From Microcaldota archaeon (GTDB lineage: Archaea; Micrarchaeota; Micrarchaeia; Anstonellales; Bilamarchaeaceae), in the NCBI GenBank assembly GCA_018813505.1, contig JAHJBM010000059.1, positions 1 to 46,024 of the forward strand: a stretch of 46,024 nt of DNA. The letters are read 5' to 3'. Each line of letters opens with the position of its first letter. The stretch's first letter is position 1. Both the position numbers and the translations under genes were made by a program. The notes below the pieces were generated by a model that searched no databases, had not been told where the DNA came from, and saw only the letters and a list, made by a program, of their open reading frames with translations. Shown here piece by piece: positions 24,908 to 33,772 of the stretch.

Positions 24908-25621
24908 TCATTTTATCGTCCATCCATGTTTCTTTAACCATCTTCTTCTTATTTTATGTTCTGGCATTACTCTTGCAACCAAATCCCAGAATCGTTTTCC
25001 ATGACTTTTGTATTTTGTGTGTGCGAGCTCATGAACTATGACATAATCCAAAATCTCAGTTGGCATCAGAAGTAGTCTAAAATTAAGGCATATTGCGCCT
25101 TTTGGAGACATGCTGCCCCAGATTGATTTAGTATCTTTTATTCTTATATGTTTTAGCTCTGCACTGAAATGCTGGTTATTGAGATGCTCTATCCTTTCCA
25201 CGACTTTATTTTCGGTTTTTTTCAATATTTCTCTAATTACATATTTTCGTATTTTATTCTCTTTCTCAGGATCAAAATCCTTGTATCTTACTTCAATTTG
25301 GTTGTCTATAGTTTGGGCTCTGAAAACCAGTGCAGGGGTTAATGCTATTTGAAACTCCTCTCCAAGAGCAGTTATTCGTTGACCATGGTCAAAATTGAGT
25401 TTTCTATTTGATTCTGGATTCCAGGTGCCTTTTTCTATTGCTTTTATTGCTCGTTTTCTAAGATCTTCGGTTACTCGATCTTTATCCTTTTGTGACCATC
25501 TTGAAGGGATACTGATAACTATAACATTTTCCTTTAATCGTGCATTTGCATTTTTATTTTTACTGTATATCTGATGTATCTGAAACTGTTTTCCTCCAAT
25601 ATCTATACTTTCCACATTCAT
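24908..25621 (-). CDS. YgjP/DUF45-type metallopeptidase
   Basis: 237 aa. The C-terminal third has HELAHTKYKSHGKRFW, the zinc motif HExxH with the third histidine in S-H-x-K-R-F-W, typical of the YgjP/DUF45 (SprT-related) family, plus the preceding KSIWGSMSPKGAICLNFRLL that family members share. Bacterial homologues often neighbour type I restriction systems, but none is present here. Substrate unknown. Confidence 0.88.
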   Translation of the reverse strand: MNVESIDIGGKQFQIHQIYSKNKNANARLKENVIVISIPSRWSQKDKDRVTEDLRKRAIKAIEKGTWNPESNRKLNFDHGQRITALGEEFQIALTPALVFRAQTIDNQIEVRYKDFDPEKENKIRKYVIREILKKTENKVVERIEHLNNQHFSAELKHIRIKDTKSIWGSMSPKGAICLNFRLLLMPTEILDYVIVHELAHTKYKSHGKRFWDLVARVMPEHKIRRRWLKKHGWTIK

Positions 25622-25707
25622 TTTCTCATACCAAAGTTTTTAAATTCTTTAAGCAGTGTTTCTGTTGCACAAATTCATGTAATCATTTCACTATAGGAGG
25701 CGTTATT

Positions 25708-26109
25708 GTGGAAACATCAAAATTAATATTTCATGGGGTTCTTGGTGCGATAGTTGTTGTCGGTGTTATAGCTTTGCTTTGGTTTGCTCTTGCGCAATTT
25801 TTGACTCCTGCAGATATCGAGCCGGCTAATTATCAGAAATTTGCCCAATGTCTGACTGATAATGGGCTTAAGATGTATGGTTCGATCTATTGCAGTCATT
25901 GTAATGCCGAAAAAGTAATGTTTGGAGAAAGTTGGCAATATGTAACATATGTTGAATGTTCTATTCCTGGTTCGCCTACCCAGGCACCTGCGTGTACTAA
26001 TGCAGGGGTAGAAGCATATCCGACGTGGGTCACTGCCAATGGGCAACAAGTGCTTGGCAAACAGTCATTTCTTGAATTAAGTAAATTGAGTGGCTGTTCA
26101 TTGGAGTAA
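25708..26109 (+). CDS. Membrane-anchored thioredoxin-like protein
   Basis: 133 aa from a GTG at 25708 with AGGAGG 7 nt upstream. One N-terminal membrane helix (about 8-32) then a thioredoxin-like domain: FAQCLTDNGLKMYGSIYCSHC, with the CxxC pair C-S-H-C, a YVECS strand and the conserved cis-Pro context YPTWV. This is the domain found fused to VKOR in some proteins, here free and facing outward. It probably forms or isomerises disulfides in exported proteins. Coupled to the downstream lipoprotein gene (4 nt). Confidence 0.85.
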   Translation: METSKLIFHGVLGAIVVVGVIALLWFALAQFLTPADIEPANYQKFAQCLTDNGLKMYGSIYCSHCNAEKVMFGESWQYVTYVECSIPGSPTQAPACTNAGVEAYPTWVTANGQQVLGKQSFLELSKLSGCSLE

Positions 26110-26113
26110 TAAA

Positions 26114-27187
26114 ATGAGATATTTACTATTTTTTTCTTTACTCTTTCTTTTATTCTTGGGCTGCACTCAAACTCAGTACTCAATTTCAAATCATCCGAAT
26201 CAAACTAACAATACCTTAATACAAGAAACGTCTGTTCGTTCGTTTTATCTTGGAGTTGTACCAACACCAAAATCTTTTCCAGAAACAACATTTGATGATA
26301 TTACTGCTGCTTATGAAGAATCTGGAGAATTAGGTGAAGTAATGATGTTGTGGTCAAGTCCTTCTGGAATTGGACAATGCGAAAAACTCAGGCAGAATAG
26401 AGCTGTTGAAGGGGCAAGAGTTTATGGTCTTGAGCCTATAATTACCGTAACATTTTTTACAATAGCAGAAGTGCAAGGAGAAGGTCTGAAAATTGTAGTT
26501 GACGCGCCCGAAGGAATAAATGCAAATATCTCTAATTCTGAATTCAGACGGCTTTGGGTTGAGGAAGTAAAGAATATCGCGCAGGAATTCAAGCCCAAAT
26601 ATATTTCGCTTGGGAATGAAATCAACAGCTATTTTTACTATCATCCAGAAGATCTTGATCCATATTTGTCTCTTTATGATGAAGCGTATGCTGAAATAAA
26701 ACATGTTTCTCCCGATACGAAAGTCTTTGTTGTGTTTTCATATAATCAGATGATTGAAAATGATCAATTTTACTTGCTCGGAGAATTTGACGGTCGTAGT
26801 GATCTGATTGGTTTGACGACCTATCCTTGGCATGAGTTTGATAGTCCTGCAGATATTCCATATAATTATTATTCTCGACTCAGTGGTTACACGACCAAAC
26901 CGGTCGCGTTTACTGAAATCGGATGGCCATCTACATCTGAAGCTGGGAGTTCAGAAGATGAACAAGTCGAATTTCTCGAGCGGTTTTTGGAATTGACAGA
27001 CGATAATGATGTTGAGATGATCAACTGGCTGTTTTTACATGAAATGAAACTTAAAGGAACAATGGCAGATATTTCCAAGGAAGAAACGGGTACGATTTCG
27101 TTGAAATATGTTGATGGGACCAAAAAGAAGATTTATGCTGCTTGGGAAGAACTTGGCAATTATGTTCTGGTTGTACCTGGTCAATAG
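26114..27187 (+). CDS. Lipoprotein glycoside hydrolase-like protein
   Basis: 358 aa. Signal peptide with lipobox FLFLGC (C17), so probably anchored outside the membrane. The body resembles clan GH-A TIM barrels: YISLGNEIN gives the N168-E169 acid/base pair and AFTEIGWP gives a nucleophile candidate E268; spacing and motifs recall GH53-type endo-galactanases. Substrate is not determined. In operon with the thioredoxin; its stop lies 3 nt from the convergent radical SAM gene. Confidence 0.72.
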   Translation: MRYLLFFSLLFLLFLGCTQTQYSISNHPNQTNNTLIQETSVRSFYLGVVPTPKSFPETTFDDITAAYEESGELGEVMMLWSSPSGIGQCEKLRQNRAVEGARVYGLEPIITVTFFTIAEVQGEGLKIVVDAPEGINANISNSEFRRLWVEEVKNIAQEFKPKYISLGNEINSYFYYHPEDLDPYLSLYDEAYAEIKHVSPDTKVFVVFSYNQMIENDQFYLLGEFDGRSDLIGLTTYPWHEFDSPADIPYNYYSRLSGYTTKPVAFTEIGWPSTSEAGSSEDEQVEFLERFLELTDDNDVEMINWLFLHEMKLKGTMADISKEETGTISLKYVDGTKKKIYAAWEELGNYVLVVPGQ

Positions 27188-27190
27188 CCA

Positions 27191-29002
27191 CTATCGCATT
27201 GCAACTTTTCTCCATTCTGGATTTCCACGTTTTCTTTCCGCTGTCATTTCTCTTCTTATTCGTCTTGTCCTTGAAAGAAGTTCTACTACGGCTGGATTTC
27301 TTATGGGGGTTGTCATAACCGGTCTTTTAAGATATCTCTTCCCCCTTTCTATTGCTTCATTACAATCAAACAAGACATCAGAAATTCTTTTTTGTTTTTC
27401 ATCATCTATGACAACAAGACCAATTTGCTCTAAGCCTTCATTACAATCGTTAACACTTGCCATAAGTCTTTCAATATACCATTCAGGAAGTCCATTAGGT
27501 CTTTCAAGAACCATACTACCATACTCTTTTATTGCATGGGCAGTTACAGCGTATCTGATTAGTGTTTCGAATAAGAAATAATGCAGTTCTCCTCCTTTTT
27601 CAAGTTTACTTATTGCTTCATATGCAGCCATTACACTTATTCTTGCTACTGGATCAAATGGTATTGATGTGAAATATAGATAAGTATAATCAGGATTATT
27701 TCCATGTGTTTTTATCATATCTCGATCATAATACGCTTCCATTTCGGTTGCAAATCTTTCATGGAACATCCGCACTATCTCAAATTCAGGAGTTCCAGGA
27801 TAAGTTGCTATATATGGCATCCCACCAATAAATGATACTGCCATAGAGGGTTGTAGGTTCTGTGCCCATAAAAAGAAGTTCATACTTTCTTTAAGCTCTT
27901 TAAGTATATCATCAGTAGTGGTCGTTATATCTGTTGGAAGCATATCTATACTAACTCCAATTTTTGCCATATGCTCGATCATAGTGTCTGTTTCTTCACA
28001 TATCCTCGATATTGCGATAAAAATTCGTTTCAATTCTTCATTTGTAAAACTGTTTTTTCCTATTTCTTCTCTTCTTTCAAAATTTAAGTATTCGACTCCG
28101 ATTTCCATTTTCCATAATCCAGCGCGTATTAATTTTTCAATTCTTCGTGCATTTGCTTGTCTTTCTCCAAGTTCGCCCTTTTCAAGAAAGTCAGTTACCA
28201 TAAATGCTCCATTGAATAATAATCCTCGTTCTTTTGCCATTTCAAATAAGGCGTTATCATTGAAATCAAATCTAGGGCCCATAGTATTTATGCTTATTAT
28301 TCTTTCTGGATGTGTGAGTCTAGCTAACATATCCTCAAAAAGTTTTCTTTTAGTACTATGTCTCATAGGCGTACCTAAATGTTGATAATCACAGAATGAA
28401 CATCCTCCCGTGCATCTTGTTAACATGGGCCATGTGAGGTATTGCACTTCCTTTCCTTGTAAGAATGCGATTAATGGTTCTGGATATAGCTGCAATTTGT
28501 GTGATATCTGTTTTTGTTCTAAGGAATGCGGGGCTACTATTTTATTTTGCAAGTTTCTATGGAATACTCCTGGAATATCCATTATGTTGGTAGTATCCAC
28601 ATCCCCATTTTCTTCAAAACGTTCACAAAACTTTCTGAAGCCTTCTAAACCCGAACCTGAAAAAAAGACATATGCTTGGGTGCTATGCATAAGTGCTTCT
28701 GCAAGTTCTGGTATTACTGGACCTCCAATAGCCATTACTAGATTTGGTTTTTTTATCATTGCTCTTAAAAAGATGTGATTAATGCTAGATTCCCGTATGT
28801 CTTGTATATGAGCAGTACATACAATCATATTAAATTTTGTCAGATCTATTAATTCAAGCTGACCTACATCACAGTACTGTACATCTCCAATTTTCCCCCA
28901 TCCTAGTTCAGGTTGATCTTGAAGTACAGAATGCAATAAAACAGGAACCATATTCTGAACATTGAATTCTGATATGGCCTGACTGACATACAAAACTTGC
29001 AT
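27191..29002 (-). CDS. Radical SAM protein with N-terminal Rossmann-like domain
   Basis: 603 aa. Residues about 1-130 are Rossmann-like (VLYVSQAISE, IVCTAHIQDI, VMAIGGP) as in B12-binding radical SAM proteins, but without the D-x-H-x-x-G cobalamin motif. The radical SAM core has C197-x3-C201-x2-C204 (TRCTGGCSFCDY). A long helical C-terminal region (about 400-603) is unfamiliar. It may modify a metabolite or protein; no substrate is evident. It is 53 nt downstream of a conserved-looking partner at 29056-29895. Confidence 0.82.
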   Translation of the reverse strand: MQVLYVSQAISEFNVQNMVPVLLHSVLQDQPELGWGKIGDVQYCDVGQLELIDLTKFNMIVCTAHIQDIRESSINHIFLRAMIKKPNLVMAIGGPVIPELAEALMHSTQAYVFFSGSGLEGFRKFCERFEENGDVDTTNIMDIPGVFHRNLQNKIVAPHSLEQKQISHKLQLYPEPLIAFLQGKEVQYLTWPMLTRCTGGCSFCDYQHLGTPMRHSTKRKLFEDMLARLTHPERIISINTMGPRFDFNDNALFEMAKERGLLFNGAFMVTDFLEKGELGERQANARRIEKLIRAGLWKMEIGVEYLNFERREEIGKNSFTNEELKRIFIAISRICEETDTMIEHMAKIGVSIDMLPTDITTTTDDILKELKESMNFFLWAQNLQPSMAVSFIGGMPYIATYPGTPEFEIVRMFHERFATEMEAYYDRDMIKTHGNNPDYTYLYFTSIPFDPVARISVMAAYEAISKLEKGGELHYFLFETLIRYAVTAHAIKEYGSMVLERPNGLPEWYIERLMASVNDCNEGLEQIGLVVIDDEKQKRISDVLFDCNEAIERGKRYLKRPVMTTPIRNPAVVELLSRTRRIRREMTAERKRGNPEWRKVAMR

Positions 29003-29055
29003 TATATTCTTTCAAACACATTAGTTATTTAAATATAACTATTATTTCCATTTTT

Positions 29056-29895
29056 CTAATCAAACAACAATGGTTTGAATCCAGTTTCTATTCTATACTC
29101 TATTGATTCAGCACCGTCCATTTCTACTTTGATCCATCTGACTGGTTCGATATTTGGGGTTACATCACCTAGTTCTAAATTCAAAACTCGCTTCCATTGT
29201 TCATACCTACCCAATCCGGGGATATCAAATTCAAGTTTTAGCACTCGTCTATCAATTGGTGGTGCACCATCATATACTAATCGATCCAACACGCTCATAC
29301 TTATACTAACTAATGGTTTTTCATCTTCCTGTATTTGTTCCCAAAAGCGCGTAGTACTTTCTATTCCCCATATACCAGTTTTACAAAACCCATCACTGTC
29401 ACTTTGACACCAACCAGTTACTAAGACGATTTCTGGATTTCGGAAAATAAATTGGCGTGCTCTTTCGTTTTCGGTATCTGTAGGAATGATTTCACGAGTA
29501 TCAGTATCAATAGTTCCAAATCCACCACAACATCCTTCTAATATAGCAATTGAAACCTTTATCCCATCTGCAGCTAATTCTATAATCGAATCTTTTCCTG
29601 CCATCTCCTTTTTACATGCTTCAAGTCTTGCAGACAATGTTAACTCTTTGCGGTCTTCCCATTTAATGTGAGGTACTAAAGCAGGTACTTTCTTATATCC
29701 TGTTTCTTCAAGACAATCGTAACAGTTTGGTTTAAACCCAGGTTCGATTACTCTTTCTTCCCACAATTCTTTTGGGGGGATTATCCTCCTATTTTGTCTT
29801 GCATATATATCCGTTATTCGAACGACTTTTCCGGCTAAAAGCGGGCTTATCTGTCTGATTGCTTCTTGTGTAGTGCTAACTCTAATAGTTTTCAT
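29056..29895 (-). CDS. Hypothetical protein, partner of radical SAM gene
   Basis: 279 aa from ATG 29895, which has GGTGG about 6 nt upstream. Not recognised. A CYDC pair (near residue 58) and EGCCGGFG and GWCQSDSDGFC segments give seven or more cysteines, suggesting a metal site. Same strand as the radical SAM gene and next upstream, so possibly its substrate, carrier or accessory. Confidence 0.65.
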   Translation of the reverse strand: MKTIRVSTTQEAIRQISPLLAGKVVRITDIYARQNRRIIPPKELWEERVIEPGFKPNCYDCLEETGYKKVPALVPHIKWEDRKELTLSARLEACKKEMAGKDSIIELAADGIKVSIAILEGCCGGFGTIDTDTREIIPTDTENERARQFIFRNPEIVLVTGWCQSDSDGFCKTGIWGIESTTRFWEQIQEDEKPLVSISMSVLDRLVYDGAPPIDRRVLKLEFDIPGLGRYEQWKRVLNLELGDVTPNIEPVRWIKVEMDGAESIEYRIETGFKPLLFD

Positions 29896-29932
29896 GATAT
29901 TCCACCACACGATAATCTGGTTGACTTATTTT

Positions 29933-30529
29933 TTATTTCTTTCCAAGTTTTAATCCCATTTCAAACGCGTTCATATTCATCTCGAGTCCATGTCTTACTG
30001 TTTCGCTTATCGCTTTTTTCATGGTCTTTTCCCTGATTGGCAGGTTGCCAGTTCCTATTGCAGCTCCAATAAGCATTGTATTCCCTAGAATCGGTATTCC
30101 AAACGTATAAAGTGCTAATTTGTGTGTATCGAATATCATCACTTTTTTTGCAAATGGCAAAACTCGCTTTTCTATCTCCTTCATCTCAGGATAGGGGATG
30201 TCCAAGATATTGGCATAAATCGGCATATGTGGCCAGTTATTGATTATAAAAGTTGTTTTTTTCTTGTTTGCATATTGTGTTGCTCTTACTGCTTCCAATG
30301 GTTCAAATGCCATAATCAAATCTGCATTTGAGATCATCACTGTCGGTGATATCGCTTCATTTTTTTTCGTAAAACGAATAAATGCGGGTATAGTTCCTCC
30401 ACGTTGCGCAAGTCCATGAAGTTGTAATCCACTGATAAAATAGCCATCCATTTGTGCTGCCTTTGCTATAATAGACTGGGCTGTCAATACTCCTTCTCCT
30501 CCAACTCCAGTAAGCATAAGATCAAACAT
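29933..30529 (-). CDS. iorB: Indolepyruvate ferredoxin oxidoreductase, beta subunit
   Basis: 198 aa gamma-domain protein of the 2-oxoacid:ferredoxin oxidoreductase family. The N-terminus LMLTGVGGEGVLTAQSIIAK and GLQLHGLAQRGG are characteristic. It pairs with IorA to oxidise aryl pyruvates to aryl-acetyl-CoA with ferredoxin reduction. The ATG overlaps the iorA stop by one base (TGATG), so it is translationally coupled. Confidence 0.94.
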   Translation of the reverse strand: MFDLMLTGVGGEGVLTAQSIIAKAAQMDGYFISGLQLHGLAQRGGTIPAFIRFTKKNEAISPTVMISNADLIMAFEPLEAVRATQYANKKKTTFIINNWPHMPIYANILDIPYPEMKEIEKRVLPFAKKVMIFDTHKLALYTFGIPILGNTMLIGAAIGTGNLPIREKTMKKAISETVRHGLEMNMNAFEMGLKLGKK

Positions 30530-32436
30530 CAGTCAGCACCTCCAGGCACTGTCTTATTACCCTTAACTATCGGTTTTATCGCTTTATGCGGGCATATCTG
30601 CATACATACTGAACATCCCCAGCAAAGTTCAGGGTTGATGTAATATACTGGCTGATCACCTTTTTTCTTTCTTATCTCCTGAATCGCAGGGCATGCAAAA
30701 TTATTGGTGCAAATGCCGCATTTTTTGCACAAATTCTGATCGATCATGAATTTTGTAAATGTGCTTCCTGTGCTACTTAGTTTTCTTTTTGTAATAAGTC
30801 TGCATTCGCCTCTGCTAATTATGACTCTGAATCCTTTCTTTTCTTTCATCTCCTTGATTACGCTTACGAGTTGCTGGTAGTTGAATGCATTGACTATTTT
30901 AACTTCTGCGCCAAGTGCCCTAACTACATCTTCAATAATTATCTTTGGTCTTTTTTCACCCATTCCCGTGATTCCTGTGCCTGGATTTGGTTGATGACCG
31001 GTCATCGCAGTATAAGAATTATCCATAATCACTACAAGCGGTATATTTCCATCATTATATTGGAGATTTGCAAGTGCTGGAAGGCCGGCATGGAAAAAGG
31101 TAGAATCGCCGATAAATGCAACTATCTCCTGATTACTGACCTTACTTATTCCATGACTTACTCCTAGACTTGCCCCCATACTAACAACAAAATCTTGCAT
31201 TTCAAAAGGTTCAAATATGCCGAGAACATAACATCCAATATCGCCAGCATATACTGCATTTTTACCATAAACCTCCTTGACAGCATAAAAAGTCGATCTG
31301 TGTGGACATCCTGGACAAAACACTGGTTTTCTTAGGGGCATTTCTTTGATTGAAACGTCAGCATGTTTCCTATGTTTTTCAAAATCAATATTGAATTTTT
31401 TTCTGAAAACTTTCTCAAATATTGGCATGAGGCCTTCAAGGGTATACTCCCCAACAGTTGGTAGCATGTCTTTACCATGAATAACGAGTTTTGGGTTAAT
31501 GTCCTTTGCAATTGCCATAACCTCGTTTTCTAATATTGGTTCCAGTTCTTCGAGTATCAAAACTTCTTTTTTGTCTTTTATAAATCTCTTTATGCAACTT
31601 TCAGGAGTTGGATAGCTAAGCGAGATTTTTGCTATTGGTATTTTTATTCCAAGTAATCTACATATTTCCAGTGTATATTTGTAACTAACTCCCGATGTAA
31701 TTATTCCAATTTTTCCATTCCCTTTGTGGATTTTGTTGAGTTTGAGTCCGTATTTTTTTTCAATATTTTTTAGTTTTTGATTAATTTTTGTGTGGAGCGT
31801 TTGAAGATTAGGTCTGATATTGTAATATCTTGATCTATCCTTTACAAATTTGCCTGTTGTTTTTGGTTTTTTTATGTTTCCCAAAGTTACGGTGCCTATA
31901 GCATGACTGACCTTTGTAGTCGTTCTAAGCATAAATGGGATTTCAAATTCTTCTGAAAGTTCAAATGCCAGTTTTGTTAGGTCAAGGCATTCCTGTGGGT
32001 CAGATGGTTCCAATATTGGAATCTTTGCCATTCTCGCAAAATATCTAGTATCCTGTTCGGATTGTGCGGAGCTCCATCCATATGGATCGTCTGCCACCAT
32101 TATGACAAATCCACCTTTTACTCCAGCGTATGCCACTGGTGATACTGAATCACTTGCAACATTAAGTCCAAAATGTTTCATTGCCGTAAGTGCTCTAACT
32201 CCAGACCATGCCGCTCCTGCTGCTGTTTCAAATGCGACTTTTTCATTTGTCGAATATTCAAAATAAAATCCACATTCCTTTGCAATTTCAGAAAGTACTA
32301 TTGGCACTTCTGAACTTGGGGTTCCTGGATATGCTGCCACAAGACCAACGCCTGCTTCCATTGCACCTCTTGCTATGGCAGCGTTTCCAAGTAGTACTAC
32401 TTTTTTTCCAGGTTTTTCTAAAGTGTCATTTCCCAT
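30529..32436 (-). CDS. iorA: Indolepyruvate ferredoxin oxidoreductase, alpha subunit
   Basis: 635 aa. Order of parts: pyrimidine-binding domain (AAYPGTPSSEVP, near 34-46), linker, CPGCPHRSTFY and GDIGCYVLG for TPP binding with GDSTFFHAGL, and two C-terminal [4Fe-4S] ferredoxin motifs (CKKCGICTNNFAC and CWGCSVCMQIC). Full length. With IorB and the nearby ilvE it supports aromatic/branched amino-acid fermentation or biosynthesis, depending on ferredoxin state. Confidence 0.95.
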   Translation of the reverse strand: MGNDTLEKPGKKVVLLGNAAIARGAMEAGVGLVAAYPGTPSSEVPIVLSEIAKECGFYFEYSTNEKVAFETAAGAAWSGVRALTAMKHFGLNVASDSVSPVAYAGVKGGFVIMVADDPYGWSSAQSEQDTRYFARMAKIPILEPSDPQECLDLTKLAFELSEEFEIPFMLRTTTKVSHAIGTVTLGNIKKPKTTGKFVKDRSRYYNIRPNLQTLHTKINQKLKNIEKKYGLKLNKIHKGNGKIGIITSGVSYKYTLEICRLLGIKIPIAKISLSYPTPESCIKRFIKDKKEVLILEELEPILENEVMAIAKDINPKLVIHGKDMLPTVGEYTLEGLMPIFEKVFRKKFNIDFEKHRKHADVSIKEMPLRKPVFCPGCPHRSTFYAVKEVYGKNAVYAGDIGCYVLGIFEPFEMQDFVVSMGASLGVSHGISKVSNQEIVAFIGDSTFFHAGLPALANLQYNDGNIPLVVIMDNSYTAMTGHQPNPGTGITGMGEKRPKIIIEDVVRALGAEVKIVNAFNYQQLVSVIKEMKEKKGFRVIISRGECRLITKRKLSSTGSTFTKFMIDQNLCKKCGICTNNFACPAIQEIRKKKGDQPVYYINPELCWGCSVCMQICPHKAIKPIVKGNKTVPGGAD

Positions 32437-32492
32437 TAACTATCCCAAAAGACCTACGGAGGAAAGAATTAAATATACTCTATGGAATCATA

Positions 32493-32711
32493 TCATTTAC
32501 CAGCAGAGAAAACATCTGGTTTCTTGCCTATCCACACTTCGTAAATCGCGATATTTCCCTGTTCTTTTTTTATTATCCTAGTTTGGAATCCCTGCATTTC
32601 GTATTGTTTTGATATTGTTTCTGCTTCTTGTATGGTTTGTGTTCTTGCTATAAGTTTCATGTTTTCAAATGGTTTCATTACTTCTTTTCTATCTAATGAT
32701 GGGCGTTCCAT
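32493..32711 (-). CDS. Small hypothetical protein
   Basis: 72 aa, soluble, beta-alpha-beta pattern (MKLIARTQTIQEAETISKQY then GFQTRIIKKEQGNIAIYEVW) recalling a SPOR or small ferredoxin-like fold, but not firmly recognised. Start uncertain: ATG at 32711 or at 32678. It lies upstream of iorA on the same strand. Confidence 0.6.
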   Translation of the reverse strand: MERPSLDRKEVMKPFENMKLIARTQTIQEAETISKQYEMQGFQTRIIKKEQGNIAIYEVWIGKKPDVFSAGK

Positions 32712-32853
32712 ATATTTCTTTCATTATTAATCATTATAAATTTAATTTACATTTATTCAATTTGAATGAGATTGTATTTTTGAGATTCCATTGGATTGGA
32801 AAGTTCCATCAATTTATATAAGAATGAACCTATGGAGCATATTAAAAATAAAT

Positions 32854-32887
32854 TGGGGTCGCTGTGAACAAGTTCACCTCTTCCCCA
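32854..32887 (-). repeat. Hairpin with a copy of the tRNA-Pro 3' end
   Basis: TGGGG (32854-32858) pairs with CCCCA (32883-32887), enclosing GTGAA/TTCAC with a CAAG loop and a symmetric 5+5 internal loop. TGGGGTCGC here repeats the tRNA-Pro 3' terminus at 32936-32944, 82 bp away, with similar A-rich flank. It could be a trailer hairpin or terminator, or a relic of duplication of the tRNA end. Confidence 0.5.
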
Positions 32888-32935
32888 TTTTACCTGAGGT
32901 TAAACTCGTAATCAATTAGACAATTAAATAAAAAA

Positions 32936-33215
32936 TGGGGTCGCCGAGAAATTTGGCGTCTTCAGTTTTGTGTTTAGAGTTCTGAAGACACTTTCGAACT
33001 CAGATCACAGCCTCTTCCTGTTGCCTCTTGATTTAGTTTTTCCTCATGCCTTTTTCCCTGGGGTTTTTGGCATATGAAAGACCTAAGTCAAAAAGGCCAC
33101 CCGAAGGCTGCAGCATACCAGGCAAACCTGCGTGTTCAGTTTTCAGTTTCGAGTCTTGCGTCTTGTTTTCAAAACTCGAAACCCATGACTGGAAACGCAA
33201 TTAGCCCACGACCCC
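32936..33215 (-). tRNA. tRNA-Pro(CGG) with three insertions
   Basis: Acceptor GGGGTCG (33215-33209) pairs with CGACCCC (32943-32937), discriminator A. D-stem GGC/GCT, anticodon stem CAGCC (33110-33106) with GGCTG (33012-33008), anticodon CGG at 33103-33101, variable TGAT, T-stem CTGAG (33003-32999) with CTCGG (32948-32944). Insertions: about 79 nt in the D-loop (within 33115-33203), 86 nt at 37/38 (33014-33099) and about 43 nt in the T-loop (32949-32998). The D-loop insert is an inverted pair of heptad tracts; the T-loop insert is a 10-bp stem-loop matching one in 16S. CCA not encoded. Confidence 0.88.
32958..32989. repeat. 32-nt stem-loop element in tRNA-Pro T-loop
   Basis: 8-bp stem GTCTTCAG/CTGAAGAC around a 16-nt loop. 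Aligned without gaps to the reverse complement of 45529-45560 in 16S it matches at about 25 of 32 positions. On the tRNA strand the loop reads as heptad units (AACTCTA, AACACAA). Confidence 0.75.
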
Positions 33216-33224
33216 AAAAAAAGT

Positions 33225-33266
33225 TGTTTTGGGTTTTCAGTTTTGTGTTCTATTTTCTTTGTTATC
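33225..33266 (-). repeat. Six heptad units upstream of tRNA-Pro
   Basis: Minus-strand units GATAACA, AAGAAAA, TAGAACA, CAAAACT, GAAAACC, CAAAACA, in one register, beginning 10 nt from the tRNA 5' end, the same relative position as the units next to tRNA-Lys. The rest of the gap to 33440 holds only an open frame without a start. Confidence 0.55.
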
Positions 33267-33440
33267 ATGTTCTGTTTATAATTATTCACAAACGAAGTGA
33301 TTTTCTTGGTGGCACTGCAATACTCTTTGGTGATGGCATTCCAGATCGTTCTAGTTTTGGTCAGATTGCACATGGTAAAATCTATCACAAAGGAGTTTTG
33401 ATTGTTGATAAATAGTTATTGTAGATAAAAAAATAAATAT

Positions 33441-33677
33441 CTATTGATCAGGAACATAAAATAATTGTAGCATATCATAGTTAGCAAAAAATTCCTTTTT
33501 CTTCATGTTTCCTTCCCACAATCCGATGAAATAATTTTTTTTGCTTGCCAATACTCTAAATCTTGCAGGTTCTGGTAGCCAGCGATCAAAACCCAACTGT
33601 AAATCTGCATTTCTGATTGCCATGAATGCTTTATCCATAGTATTCGCACTTTTTAATAGTTTAACTAAATCTACCAT
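33441..33677 (-). CDS. Small hypothetical protein
   Basis: 78 aa, soluble, basic/aromatic (WLPEPARFRVLASKKNYFIG). GGTGTAAACT places a GGTG motif about 6 nt before the ATG. Not recognised. Confidence 0.6.
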   Translation of the reverse strand: MVDLVKLLKSANTMDKAFMAIRNADLQLGFDRWLPEPARFRVLASKKNYFIGLWEGNMKKKEFFANYDMLQLFYVPDQ

Positions 33678-33772
33678 AGTTTACACCTAATATATATTTT
33701 CATTTTAATTTTTAAAGTTTGTTCTAATTTTATGAAATATTTAATGAATCGATCTAATAATTAGTCATATAA

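Noticed and set aside
33074..33415. 113-aa open frame across tRNA-Pro
   Set aside because: Most of it is antisense to tRNA-Pro. The last 45 codons look protein-like (FLGGTAILFGDGIPD) but have no start codon; at best a gene relic.
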